Below are positions 50,239 to 59,599 of a stretch of 64,000 bases of DNA, in pieces (the first letter of the stretch is position 1; each line of letters begins with the position of its first letter). The position numbers were made by a program, and so were the translations under genes. The notes beneath the pieces were generated by a model that worked only from the letters and a program-made list of their open reading frames with translations, had not been told where the DNA came from and ran no database searches. This DNA is from Longitalea luteola (GTDB taxonomy: Bacteria > Bacteroidota > Bacteroidia > Chitinophagales > Chitinophagaceae): NCBI RefSeq assembly GCF_017356035.1, contig NZ_JAFIQX010000009.1, positions 1-64,000 of the forward strand, written 5' to 3'.

Positions 50239-51012
50239 CTACGTTCGCTTCACCCCTATCACCTGTCGTGCGTATCGTACGTTCAGCTTCTGGTACACGT
50301 CCATGCCTGTTTTGCTCAACACCTGCTGATAAAACAACAGCAACCGCCTAAACTTTTTCTCGTAATCGGTACCATCACCAAATTGAATGATATGGTTGCC
50401 TACCACGGGTATGAATTCAAATGTGCGATCAGCCTGCACATCGATTTGCGAAACCTGTGCCATCCAGAAATCATCATGCAATAAATAATTGCTAATGTTA
50501 ACGATGTCACGGATCAATACACTATCGGCCCCTTTTAGTTTATCCTTTTCCGAAGGGAAACCGGTGAATACCGGCAACCGGGCCGAAAACTTGTCTGACA
50601 ACGGCAGTCGTTCGCCGCTGCTGTCTATGTAAAAGCTATTACCTGTAGCCGTAAATAACCTGGCTACGGGTACGCGCTCTTCTATGCGCACCTGCAATAC
50701 CCGGCTATTATCAAAGAACAATTCTGCATCTTTAACCCACACATTATTCTTCAACTGGTTCTCCATCTTACGCAGGTCAAACTCTTTGATCGGTTTTCCT
50801 TTGACACCGCCCTGGCTCACCAGTATGGCGGTTACATCTTTTTTGTCAAGGAACCATTGGTCTGACTTCCCTTTCAGGCTTATCGCATAGCCCTTGCAGG
50901 TCTTGTTGTTCTGCGCATTCATTGCAGCTACCAGCAATACCATAGTGCCGGCTGCTACACACAGCCAGAAACCCACTAATAATAATTTCCTGATAGAGCG
51001 TTTCTTTTTCAT
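50239..51012 (-). CDS. ftsQ: cell division protein FtsQ
   Basis: A 257-residue bitopic membrane protein of the divisome. A short basic cytoplasmic start (MKKKRSIRKLLL) is followed by one transmembrane helix (VGFWLCVAAGTMVLLVAAM), then a POTRA-like domain (AISLKGKSDQWFLDKKDVTAILV) and the FtsQ/DivIB core. Sequence similarity to proteobacterial FtsQ is low, so position between murC and ftsA (14 bases after murC) carries part of the call. Confidence 0.88.
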   Translation of the reverse strand: MKKKRSIRKLLLVGFWLCVAAGTMVLLVAAMNAQNNKTCKGYAISLKGKSDQWFLDKKDVTAILVSQGGVKGKPIKEFDLRKMENQLKNNVWVKDAELFFDNSRVLQVRIEERVPVARLFTATGNSFYIDSSGERLPLSDKFSARLPVFTGFPSEKDKLKGADSVLIRDIVNISNYLLHDDFWMAQVSQIDVQADRTFEFIPVVGNHIIQFGDGTDYEKKFRRLLLFYQQVLSKTGMDVYQKLNVRYARQVIGVKRT

Positions 51013-51026
51013 GTACTCAAACCTGC

Positions 51027-52415
51027 TTATTTCGTTTCAATGATCTGTTTGACCGGCAGCACGAGCGTATCTATATCCCCGGCGCCGGCTGTGATCAATA
51101 ACCAACCTTTATCTTCTTTTGTTGATGCGCTGGCCGCTTTGCCTTTCACCCACTGCAATAATTGCTCCTTGCTCAACACCTGCTTATGCGCATTTTTCAT
51201 TTTATCCAGTATCGTATAGCTTGTGACGCCTTCTATGGGTAATTCCCTTGCCGGATAAATGGGCAACAACACTACTTCATCGGCCATGTCAAGCACCCCG
51301 GCAAACTCGGTGGCCAGGTCTCTTGTGCGGGTGAACAGGTGCGGTTGAAAGATCACCGTGCACTTCATGTTCCCAAACAAGCCTTTCGCACCGGTAATCA
51401 ACGCCCGTAACTCTTCAGGATGATGCGCGTAATCATCCACAAAGGTCAATGCCCTGTCCTTGATCACATATTCAAACCGGCGCCTGACCCCACGGAAAGC
51501 CTCCACGGCTGCTTTGATCTTCTCATCGCTTATTCCCAGGCGGTGGGCAATAGCAATTGCTGCTATTACGTTCTCTATATTATGTAACCCGCCCATATTC
51601 AGCACTACATTGGTTAACCGCCCATCTTTCACCTGCACATCGAATACATAAGTACCATGCTGCATTTGAATATTACAGGCATAAATATCAGCCTGGGTAT
51701 TTTGCAAATGATACGTAAAATGGTTCGGCGCTTTAAGGTCTTTACCTCTTGGTAAACCATATTTGCTGATCAGCAAACCGCCCGGTTTTATTTTCCCGGC
51801 AAACTCAATGAACGCTTCTTCCATGGCAGCGGTGGTACCGTAAATGTCCAGGTGATCAGGGTCCATCGCACTGATCACAGCCACATCGGGACTTAACCGC
51901 AAAAAACTGCGATCGTATTCATCAGCTTCCACCACACAGGTATCGCGTTCATGACTCCAGTAATTGCTGTTATAGTTCACGGCAATACCACCGAGGAAGG
52001 CATTGCAGCCATATTCGCTATGCCGCAGGATATGCGCTACCATGGTAGTAATGGTCGTTTTGCCATGCGTTCCGGCCACACAGATATTAAAAGAACTTCT
52101 TGTTATAGCGCCCAGCACTTCACTGCGTTTCATCAACGGGTAGTCATGCTGCTGGTAATACGTTAATTCGCTATGTCCTTTCGGCACCGCCGGCGTATAC
52201 ACGATCAGTTCGGCATCTTTAGGCGCCAGCTCCAGGTTATCATCATAGTGTACCGGAATCCCTTCATTGACCAATTGTTTAGTGAGGGGTGTTTCGGTCT
52301 TATCGTATCCACTTACCTCTTTTCCATGGAACCTGAAATACCGGGCTAAAGCACTCATCCCGATCCCGCCAATACCTATGAAATAAACTTTCTTTATGTC
52401 TTTTATGTCAGTCAT
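51027..52415 (-). CDS. murC: UDP-N-acetylmuramate--L-alanine ligase
   Basis: A 462-residue Mur ligase adding L-Ala, the first amino acid of the peptidoglycan stem. The UDP-binding loop YFIGIGGIGMSALA is at residues 11-24, the ATP loop AGTHGKTT at 114-121, DEYDRSFL in the central domain, and FVDDYAHHPEEL in the C-terminal part. It starts next to a TGAATGG array. Confidence 0.96.
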   Translation of the reverse strand: MTDIKDIKKVYFIGIGGIGMSALARYFRFHGKEVSGYDKTETPLTKQLVNEGIPVHYDDNLELAPKDAELIVYTPAVPKGHSELTYYQQHDYPLMKRSEVLGAITRSSFNICVAGTHGKTTITTMVAHILRHSEYGCNAFLGGIAVNYNSNYWSHERDTCVVEADEYDRSFLRLSPDVAVISAMDPDHLDIYGTTAAMEEAFIEFAGKIKPGGLLISKYGLPRGKDLKAPNHFTYHLQNTQADIYACNIQMQHGTYVFDVQVKDGRLTNVVLNMGGLHNIENVIAAIAIAHRLGISDEKIKAAVEAFRGVRRRFEYVIKDRALTFVDDYAHHPEELRALITGAKGLFGNMKCTVIFQPHLFTRTRDLATEFAGVLDMADEVVLLPIYPARELPIEGVTSYTILDKMKNAHKQVLSKEQLLQWVKGKAASASTKEDKGWLLITAGAGDIDTLVLPVKQIIETK

Positions 52416-52419
52416 TGTT

Positions 52420-52454
52420 TGAATGGTGAATGGTCAATGGATAATGGTGAATGG
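52420..52454 (+). repeat. heptamer array T[GC]AATGG, 5 units
   Basis: Units TGAATGG, TGAATGG, TCAATGG, ATAATGG and TGAATGG lie just upstream of the murC start codon (52415), inside the dcw cluster. The word is the same as at 33086. Confidence 0.9.
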
Positions 52455-52534
52455 GTTCCAATTCCCAGGCTCGCTTCAATTCTCTTACCTCATGCCTCGT
52501 ACTGCTCTTACCTATATCACCGATATCAACCTTA

Positions 52535-52597
52535 TCAACTTGTTAACTTGTCATCTCGTCAACTGGTCAACTCGTCAACTGGTCAACTCGTCAATTA
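52535..52597 (+). repeat. octamer array T[CT]AACT[TCG]G, 7 units, into murG stop
   Basis: Units TCAACTTG, TTAACTTG, TCATCTCG, TCAACTGG, TCAACTCG, TCAACTGG and TCAACTCG (52535-52590). The next unit (TCAATTAT) contains the murG stop codon (52595-52597). Confidence 0.93.
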
Positions 52598-53740
52598 TAT
52601 CAACCTAAGTATCTCCTTAGCTACAATATTATCTGCATCGGTTATCGCCAGCTTCCCAATATTTTCCCTCAACATATCCTGCTGCTGTTCGTCCCTTGCC
52701 AGGGCTATCACTGTTGGAACCAATTTCTCTTTTGCCTCACTGTCTTTGATCATTAAACCGGCTTGTTTGTTCACCAGGTTCTGCGCATTGGCGGTCTGGT
52801 GATCTTCTGCCGCAAAAGGGAATGGCACAAATACCACCGGCTTTCTGGCCACACATAATTCTGCTACCGACATGGCGCCGGCCCTCGATACCACCACATC
52901 TGCTGCAGCATAAGCATATTCCATCTGCATAATGAAACTGTTGGCCCAGATGTTCCTGTTCTCCACCGCCCGCGCACTGGCTTTTTCTGCATACAGCTTA
53001 CCGGTTTGCCAGATGAGCTGCACGTTATTCCTGGTGAACTGGTCAATGCCGGCATCGATCGCTTCGTTGATGCCTTTGGCGCCTAAACTTCCACCGGTAA
53101 CAAAGACCGTTTTCTTTGCCGGATCCAATTCAAAGAACTCGATCCCTTCCTTGCGGCTGATCGTATTGTTTACAATGCTCTGCCGAACCGGGTTACCGGT
53201 GACCAGGATCTTGTTGGCCGGAAAGAATTTTTCCATACCATCGCTGGCGACAAAGATCTTAGTGGCATTTTTGCCCAGCATCATGTTCGCCTTACCGGCG
53301 AAGGAATTGGCTTCATGAATAAAGGTGGCAATGCCCTGGGTTTGCGCATACCGCAATACCGGGAAACTGGAATAACCACCCACGCCAATCACTGCATCGG
53401 GTTTGAATGTGCCGATAATCTTTCGCACCTGCCAGAAACTTTTGAGGAGTTTGAGTGGCAGCCCGATATTTTTGATCAAAGAACTTCTGTTAAAGCCTGC
53501 GATATCCAATCCTTCTATTTTGTACCCGGCCTGCGGTACTTTTTCCATTTCCATTTTTCCCTTGGCACCAACGAATAATATTTCAATGGTTGGTTCAAAC
53601 TTCCGCAGGGCATTTGCTATGGCCACAGCGGGGAAAATATGTCCGCCCGTACCTCCACCCGCTATGATTATCCGGCGGCCTCTAACCCCTCCGGTGGACG
53701 GGCGCTGTGAACCTGATATTTGATTTTGCGAGTCGCTCAT
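52595..53740 (-). CDS. murG: UDP-GlcNAc:lipid I N-acetylglucosaminyltransferase
   Basis: A 381-residue GT28 enzyme that makes lipid II on the inner face of the membrane. The N-terminal glycine loop IIAGGGTGGHIFPAVAIA lies near residues 25-42, with IGVGGYSSFPVLR and the donor-site region VVVSRAGAMSVAELC. A polar extension of about 20 residues (SDSQNQISGSQRPSTGG) precedes the usual start. The gene follows ftsW by 52 bases. Confidence 0.95.
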   Translation of the reverse strand: MSDSQNQISGSQRPSTGGVRGRRIIIAGGGTGGHIFPAVAIANALRKFEPTIEILFVGAKGKMEMEKVPQAGYKIEGLDIAGFNRSSLIKNIGLPLKLLKSFWQVRKIIGTFKPDAVIGVGGYSSFPVLRYAQTQGIATFIHEANSFAGKANMMLGKNATKIFVASDGMEKFFPANKILVTGNPVRQSIVNNTISRKEGIEFFELDPAKKTVFVTGGSLGAKGINEAIDAGIDQFTRNNVQLIWQTGKLYAEKASARAVENRNIWANSFIMQMEYAYAAADVVVSRAGAMSVAELCVARKPVVFVPFPFAAEDHQTANAQNLVNKQAGLMIKDSEAKEKLVPTVIALARDEQQQDMLRENIGKLAITDADNIVAKEILRLI

Positions 53741-53792
53741 CGTGCGTTTTGTTTTAGCACCTTTTATTACTTCTTCATCACTGTCCGCTACA

Positions 53793-55211
53793 TTAATTCT
53801 CTCGATTCCCTTCGCTCAGCAGCGGTTTTAATGCAGCTAGTTTTGCTGCTTTTTCCTCAGTGGTTTCTACTGCTTCTTTCTTCTTTGCTGCTTTATCTTT
53901 TTTTGCTTTTACGGGTTTTTCTGCCTCTGCTTCCTCTTCTTCTTCCTCTTCCTGCTTGTCGGCTGCTTTCTTCTTCTCTTTTCCTTCTGCAGCCGGTGCT
54001 TTGGCTTCTGCCGGTGCTTCCAGTTGTTCTACGTTCCGGGCTACGCTCAGAATGATACCAATTGCCAGACAGGTGAACAGGAATGAACTTCCTCCCATAC
54101 TTACCAACGGCAGCGTAACCCCGGTTACCGGGAACAGGTTCACTGTTACGGCCATATTGATCAATGCCTGGATCACCAGTGTAAAGCTTAAACCCAACGC
54201 CAGAAATGCCCCAAAAGCATAAGGGCATTTTTTAAATATTCTGATACTCCTGAACAGGAAGACCAGGTATACAAATAAGATAAAACCGCCTCCTGCCAGC
54301 CCATACTCTTCAATGATGATCGCAAAAATGAAATCTGAATACGGATGCGGCAAAAAATTCCGCGTTTCACTATTACCGGGTCCCAATCCCAGCAAACCGC
54401 CTTTGGCAATGGCGATCTTCGCCTGGTTTATCTGGTAGTTCTCATCTTTGTCAACCTGTTTGCTATCATATATGAAGTTCTGCACGCGGCTTACCCAGGT
54501 AGGTATACGGCCGGCTTGCAGAAAGAATGGCAATTCTGAGCACTTCTCTTCTTTTTTATCATAAAAGGCAACCGCTATCATGACCAGTATAGCTACCGGT
54601 ATGGCAGCCACGCCTACTGTCAGCAGCAAATGTTTGGCGCTTGCCCTTCCTATAAATAATAATAACATGCTGGTAGCAGCTACCAGCAATGCAGTGGACA
54701 GGTTAGCCGGGGCAATCAGGATGCAAATGATAGCCACGGGCATGATCACGGGAATAAACCCTTTTTTGAAATCCTTGATCACTTCCTGTTTCTTACTCAG
54801 CAGGCGGCTCAGGAACATGAAGAGCGCCAGCTTGGCAAGGTCGGAGGTCTGGAATGTTAAATTGATGATAGGTAACCGTATCCACCGGCTACCTTCATTT
54901 AATTTCAATCCAAAGAACAGGGTGTAGATCAATAACGGGATCGACAGCATGAACAAAATGCGGGCGACCCGTGAATACAGCGTATAATTCACCCGGTGCG
55001 AAAAATAAATGATCGCCAGGCCGGCAGCCGTAAAGATCACCTGTTTAAACAGATACACTTCCGTGTTGCCGCGGTTATACTTATATGCCAGTAACCCGGT
55101 GGAACTATATACCGCAAGCATCGACACCAGCGCCAACACCACTACGATAGCCCAGATGACCTTGTCGCCACGGGTCTTGCTTAACAAACCTATATTGTTT
55201 GCGTTCGTCAT
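53793..55211 (-). CDS. ftsW: lipid II polymerase FtsW with charged tail
   Basis: A 472-residue SEDS-family glycosyltransferase that polymerises septal glycan. About ten transmembrane helices; the SEDS motifs are seen in FQTSDLAKLALFMFLSRLL, the periplasmic loop and GLLGLGPGNSETR, and LPLVSMGGSSFLFTCLAIGIILSV near the end. The core ends near residue 395. About 75 residues follow, almost only Lys, Glu and Ala (KEKKKAADKQEEEEEEEAEA...), absent from textbook FtsW. Confidence 0.95.
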   Translation of the reverse strand: MTNANNIGLLSKTRGDKVIWAIVVVLALVSMLAVYSSTGLLAYKYNRGNTEVYLFKQVIFTAAGLAIIYFSHRVNYTLYSRVARILFMLSIPLLIYTLFFGLKLNEGSRWIRLPIINLTFQTSDLAKLALFMFLSRLLSKKQEVIKDFKKGFIPVIMPVAIICILIAPANLSTALLVAATSMLLLFIGRASAKHLLLTVGVAAIPVAILVMIAVAFYDKKEEKCSELPFFLQAGRIPTWVSRVQNFIYDSKQVDKDENYQINQAKIAIAKGGLLGLGPGNSETRNFLPHPYSDFIFAIIIEEYGLAGGGFILFVYLVFLFRSIRIFKKCPYAFGAFLALGLSFTLVIQALINMAVTVNLFPVTGVTLPLVSMGGSSFLFTCLAIGIILSVARNVEQLEAPAEAKAPAAEGKEKKKAADKQEEEEEEEAEAEKPVKAKKDKAAKKKEAVETTEEKAAKLAALKPLLSEGNREN

Positions 55212-55252
55212 TCTTGTTTCATTAACACGCTTGGAGTCCGACTGCCAACTGC

Positions 55253-56593
55253 TTACAACTCACGCACTGCCTGCTTGAACTGGTCGCCACGATCTTCGTA
55301 ATTCTTGAACAGATCGAAGCTGGCGCAGGCCGGACTTAACAATACCGTATCGCCCGGAGTGGCAAAATGAAATGCAGCTTTTACGGCCTCATCGGCACTA
55401 TTGGTATTCACGATCAATTGTACGTCGTTCTTAAAGGCATCATGGATCTTGCGATTATCAACCCCCAGGCAAACGATCGCTTTTACTTTTTCACGAACCA
55501 GCTCAGAAAGGATAGAATAATCATTTCCTTTATCTACACCGCCCAGGATCAAAATGGTAGGGCGCTCCATGCTTTCCAGCGCAAACCAGGTGCTGTTCAC
55601 ATTCGTAGCTTTGCTGTCGTTGATGAACTCAACGCCGCGTACAGTGGCCACCGGCTCCATTCTGTGTGCCAGCGATTCAAACGTTTGAACGGCTACGCGG
55701 ATCTTCTCCTTGCGGATGCCCATCGTTACGCCTCCTAATGCTGCTGCCATCGTGTTATTCTGGTTGTGTTTGCCCTTTAAAGTAAAGTCACTCACATTCA
55801 TCTGCATTTTCTCATCATCTACAGTTACAGTCATTTGTCCGTTCCTGATAAAACCGCCCTGGGGTAATTCTTTGCTCATACTGAATGGTAATGGGTTAGA
55901 TTTGATGGAATATTTCTCTAAATACTGCATGGTCACCGGATCATCGGCACAGTAAATAAAATAGTCCTGCGCTGTTTGGTTCTCAGCTATTCTGAACTTA
56001 CTGTGTATATAATTTTCGAACCGGTAATCATATCGATCCAAATGGTCTTCCGAGATATTGGTGAGTATAGCTATATCCGGCCTGAACGTTTGAATGTCAT
56101 CCAACTGAAAACTGCTGATCTCTGCCACATACAATTCCCTGGGATCTTCCGCTATTTGTTTGGCAAATGAATACCCGATATTGCCAACCAGCGCACAATC
56201 CAGTCCCGCGGTTTTACAGATGTGATACATCAACGACGTCGTTGTCGTTTTTCCGTTACTGCCCGTAATGCCAATGATCTTACTGTTGCCTTTGTAGCGG
56301 TATGCAAATTCTATTTCACTGATCACCGGTATTCCTTTTTTCCTGATCTTTTTCACCAGCTCATTCTTTTCAGGTATACCCGGACTTTTCATCACTTCAT
56401 CGGCGTTCAGTATCTTTTCTTCGGTATGCTGATTTGCTTCCCATGTTATGCCATGCCTGTTCAGCTCTTCCTGATATTTTTCCTTAATTGCTCCACCGTC
56501 CGATACAAATACATCATACCCTTTTTGCACGCCAAGGATGGCAGTGCCCACTCCGCTTTCGCCGGCTCCCAGTATTACCAATCGCTTACTCAT
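55253..56593 (-). CDS. murD: UDP-N-acetylmuramoyl-L-alanine--D-glutamate ligase
   Basis: A 446-residue Mur ligase adding D-Glu. The start MSKRLVILGAGESGVGTAIL carries the UDP-binding loop, ITGSNGKTTTTSLMYHI (near 109) the ATP loop, and ILTNISEDHLDRYDY the central domain. FINDSKATNVNSTWFAL and ILGGVDKGNDY lie in the C-terminal domain. It lies 41 bases upstream of ftsW. Confidence 0.96.
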   Translation of the reverse strand: MSKRLVILGAGESGVGTAILGVQKGYDVFVSDGGAIKEKYQEELNRHGITWEANQHTEEKILNADEVMKSPGIPEKNELVKKIRKKGIPVISEIEFAYRYKGNSKIIGITGSNGKTTTTSLMYHICKTAGLDCALVGNIGYSFAKQIAEDPRELYVAEISSFQLDDIQTFRPDIAILTNISEDHLDRYDYRFENYIHSKFRIAENQTAQDYFIYCADDPVTMQYLEKYSIKSNPLPFSMSKELPQGGFIRNGQMTVTVDDEKMQMNVSDFTLKGKHNQNNTMAAALGGVTMGIRKEKIRVAVQTFESLAHRMEPVATVRGVEFINDSKATNVNSTWFALESMERPTILILGGVDKGNDYSILSELVREKVKAIVCLGVDNRKIHDAFKNDVQLIVNTNSADEAVKAAFHFATPGDTVLLSPACASFDLFKNYEDRGDQFKQAVREL

Positions 56594-56811
56594 GTAATTA
56601 CTAACTCCATTACGCCCCGATACGATCGGGATCGGTTATATTTTTACTTTCGGATATTCGGACTAAGGGGGTTCTTCTCTAGTTTAGATTCTTACTGTCG
56701 TACCACACTCAACCTACTACTATGATGGTTTTCCTTAAGTGGAAATTCAGAGTGGTGGTTTTTCAGTAATCCGCTTACAATATTGTTAAGGTCCGGCTAA
56801 CCGGTTACACT

Positions 56812-58092
56812 TTATCTTATTTTCAGTGTTACGATCGCAAACACTACACACAGAATAGTTACGATCCAGAACCTCGTTACGATCTTCGACTCATGATAGC
56901 CCAGCTTCTGGTAGTGGTGGTGCAGCGGGCTCATCAGGAAGATCCTTTTTCCTTCCCCATATTTCCGTTTCGTGTATTTAAAGTAGGATACCTGTAATAT
57001 CACACTAAGATTTTCAACGAGGAACACACCACAGAATATAGGTATCAGCAATTCTTTTCTCACAATAATGGCCAGTGCCGCTATGATACCGCCCAGCGTT
57101 AAACTTCCCGTGTCTCCCATAAACACCTGTGCGGGATAGGCATTGTACCAGAGAAATCCTACACAGGCCCCGATGAGCGCCCCTATGAAGATCGACAACT
57201 CACCCAGGTTAGGAATGTACATGATGTTCAGATATTCTGCGAAGCGCAGATTACCACTCGCATAGGCAAAGATGCCCAAACACGCTCCAATGAGCGCACT
57301 GGTTCCCGTGGCCAGCCCATCGATACCATCGGTGATATTGGCGCCGTTCGACACTGCGGTAACGATCAGGATCACAATGATCACATACAGGATCCATGTC
57401 AATGAACGCAGCCCTTCGGGCAACAGCTTCGAATAGTTGAACTCATGCGATTTCACGAACGGAATGGTAGTAATAGGCTCATCTGCTACCACAAACTTCT
57501 TCACCTTACCATCGAAATTTATTTCCCGGTAGTTACTGGTCTCAGTTGGAGCCGTAGCACCCGTAAATTCCCGCCACACTTTTGTATTATTATTAAACAA
57601 CAGCGTTGCTGCTACCACAAAACCCAGTACTACCTGTCCCAATATTTTAAACCATCCGGCCAGGCCATCTTTGTCGCCTTTTTTATAAGCGATGCCTTGT
57701 TGCTGCGCCAGTTTTTTGGCGCGCAGTTTCAGGTAATCATCGATGAACCCTATCAGTCCCAGCCATACGGTAGCAAACAGCATGAGCCGGATATAAGCTT
57801 TACTCAGATCAGCGAGTAAGAGGGTTGGCACCAGAATGGCGAGGATGATGATGAATCCACCCATGGTTGGTGTTCCTTTCTTCTGCTGCTCACCGGCCAG
57901 GCCCAGGTCACGCACTGTTTCACCTACCTGTTTTTTACGCAGGTAATTGATAAACTTTTTTCCAAACACTGCAGATATTACCAGCGACAGGATCACTGCC
58001 AGCAATACCCGGGATGTAATGAACTGAAACAGTGCATTTCCCGGAAACTTAACCCCCAAATCTTTTAACCAATCAATTAAATGGTACAACAT
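56812..58092 (-). CDS. mraY: phospho-N-acetylmuramoyl-pentapeptide transferase
   Basis: A 426-residue integral membrane enzyme that makes lipid I. Motifs: [11 protein letters not shown], the catalytic [12 protein letters not shown] and [15 protein letters not shown], with [11 protein letters not shown] and the His-rich [12 protein letters not shown]. It is about 65 residues longer than the Escherichia coli enzyme (360). An insert (about residues 175-230, with [20 protein letters not shown]) is predicted between helices, as commonly seen in Bacteroidota. Confidence 0.96.
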   Translation of the reverse strand: MLYHLIDWLKDLGVKFPGNALFQFITSRVLLAVILSLVISAVFGKKFINYLRKKQVGETVRDLGLAGEQQKKGTPTMGGFIIILAILVPTLLLADLSKAYIRLMLFATVWLGLIGFIDDYLKLRAKKLAQQQGIAYKKGDKDGLAGWFKILGQVVLGFVVAATLLFNNNTKVWREFTGATAPTETSNYREINFDGKVKKFVVADEPITTIPFVKSHEFNYSKLLPEGLRSLTWILYVIIVILIVTAVSNGANITDGIDGLATGTSALIGACLGIFAYASGNLRFAEYLNIMYIPNLGELSIFIGALIGACVGFLWYNAYPAQVFMGDTGSLTLGGIIAALAIIVRKELLIPIFCGVFLVENLSVILQVSYFKYTKRKYGEGKRIFLMSPLHHHYQKLGYHESKIVTRFWIVTILCVVFAIVTLKIR

Positions 58093-58124
58093 GTTGGTTT
58101 ATTTTAGGTGTACGAGCTCTTGCC

Positions 58125-59588
58125 TCATTTTTCATACAGCTCAAACATTTCACGCATCACCTGCTTATCGTCAAAAGGATGTTTAACTCCTTTTATCTCC
58201 TGGTATTTTTCATGTCCCTTTCCTGCTATCAAAACAATATCACCTGGCTTAGCCATGCTTATCGCCAGCTTGATGGCCTCTTTTCGATCGGGCACGGATA
58301 CATATTTTCTTTTCGCCGCTGTATTGAGTCCGGTTTCCATTTCTGCGAGGATCTGCAATGGATCTTCGCTGCGTGGATTATCGGAAGTGAAAACCACTTT
58401 GTCGCTGTGCTCACAGGCCACTTCGCCCATCACGGGGCGTTTGGCTTTATCGCGGTCGCCGCCACAACCTACCACGGTAATGATCTGCTCATGGCCTTCG
58501 CGCAATTTTTTGATCGTGGCCAGCACGTTCAGCAATGCATCGGGCGTATGGGCATAATCAACAATACCGATGATCTGCTGCTTCTGTGAGATCATATAAT
58601 CGAAGCGGCCTTCTGCACCGGTGATCTCGCTCAAACACCGCAACACTTCCTGTTTATCTTCACCCAAACAAACCGCAGCGCCATAAACAGCCAGCAGGTT
58701 ATACGCATTGAATTCGCCAATAAGGCGGAAATGCACTTCCTGGTCGTTGATGGTCATTACCAGTCCGGTGAGCCTGTTCTCCAGGATCTTTCCTTTGAAC
58801 TCGGCCATGGTACGCAAACTGTAGAGGTATTTGCGCGCCTGGGTGTTTTGCAGCATCACCTGACCGCGTTTGTCATCTGCATTCGAAATGGCAAATGCAT
58901 CATGCGGCAGCGTGTCGAAGAACGATTTCTTTACCCGGATGTATTCATCAAATGTTTTGTGATAATCCAGGTGATCGTGGGTGATATTGCTGAACAGTCC
59001 GCCTGCATACTTCAACCCGGTTATGCGATGCTGGTGGATGGCATGCGAGCTGGTTTCCATGAATACATGGGTACAGCCGCTGTTTACCATCTGTTGCAGC
59101 AGGGCGTTCAGGCTGATGGCATCAGGAGTGGTATGCGTGGCCGGCACTATTTCATTTCCAATATGGTTCTGCACAGTGCTCAGTAACCCGCATTTATAAC
59201 CCAATGATGTAAAGAGCTTGAATAATAAGGTAGCGATGGTTGTTTTACCGTTGGTGCCTGTTACACCGATCAGCTGCACTTTTTCTGATGGCTGACCGTA
59301 AAAGTTATGCGCCATATAACCGGCTGCCGCTGCACTGTTCTCTACCTGCACATAAGTCACTCCATCTTTAAACGATGCCGGCATTGTTTCGCACACGACA
59401 GCCACAGCGCCCTGTTCCAACACCTGGTCAATAAAACGGTGGCCATCAACAGCACTGCCTTTCACCGCAATGAATAGCGACCCTGCACTTACCTTACGTG
59501 AATCGAGCTGCAGGTCACGCACCGGTATACTGGTATTGCCATGTACCGAGCGAATGCTTACTTTGTATAATATGTCCTGCAGCGTCAC
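58125..59588 (-). CDS. murE: UDP-MurNAc-tripeptide ligase, meso-DAP adding
   Basis: A 487-residue Mur ligase adding the third stem residue. The ATP loop GVTGTNGKTTIATLL is at about 108-122, with the carbamylated Lys region in RVKKSFFDTL. The motif DNPRSEDP at 403-410 is the signature of enzymes specific for meso-diaminopimelate, so a DAP-type peptidoglycan is predicted. The start is 11 bases after ftsI, so they are tightly coupled. Confidence 0.96.
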   Translation of the reverse strand: MTLQDILYKVSIRSVHGNTSIPVRDLQLDSRKVSAGSLFIAVKGSAVDGHRFIDQVLEQGAVAVVCETMPASFKDGVTYVQVENSAAAAGYMAHNFYGQPSEKVQLIGVTGTNGKTTIATLLFKLFTSLGYKCGLLSTVQNHIGNEIVPATHTTPDAISLNALLQQMVNSGCTHVFMETSSHAIHQHRITGLKYAGGLFSNITHDHLDYHKTFDEYIRVKKSFFDTLPHDAFAISNADDKRGQVMLQNTQARKYLYSLRTMAEFKGKILENRLTGLVMTINDQEVHFRLIGEFNAYNLLAVYGAAVCLGEDKQEVLRCLSEITGAEGRFDYMISQKQQIIGIVDYAHTPDALLNVLATIKKLREGHEQIITVVGCGGDRDKAKRPVMGEVACEHSDKVVFTSDNPRSEDPLQILAEMETGLNTAAKRKYVSVPDRKEAIKLAISMAKPGDIVLIAGKGHEKYQEIKGVKHPFDDKQVMREMFELYEK

Positions 59589-59599
59589 AATATTTAAAT

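Noticed and set aside
53720-54222. Leu/Ser-rich frames opposite the ftsW tail
   Set aside because: Antisense of the Lys/Glu/Ala-rich FtsW tail gives long Leu, Phe or Ser runs automatically.
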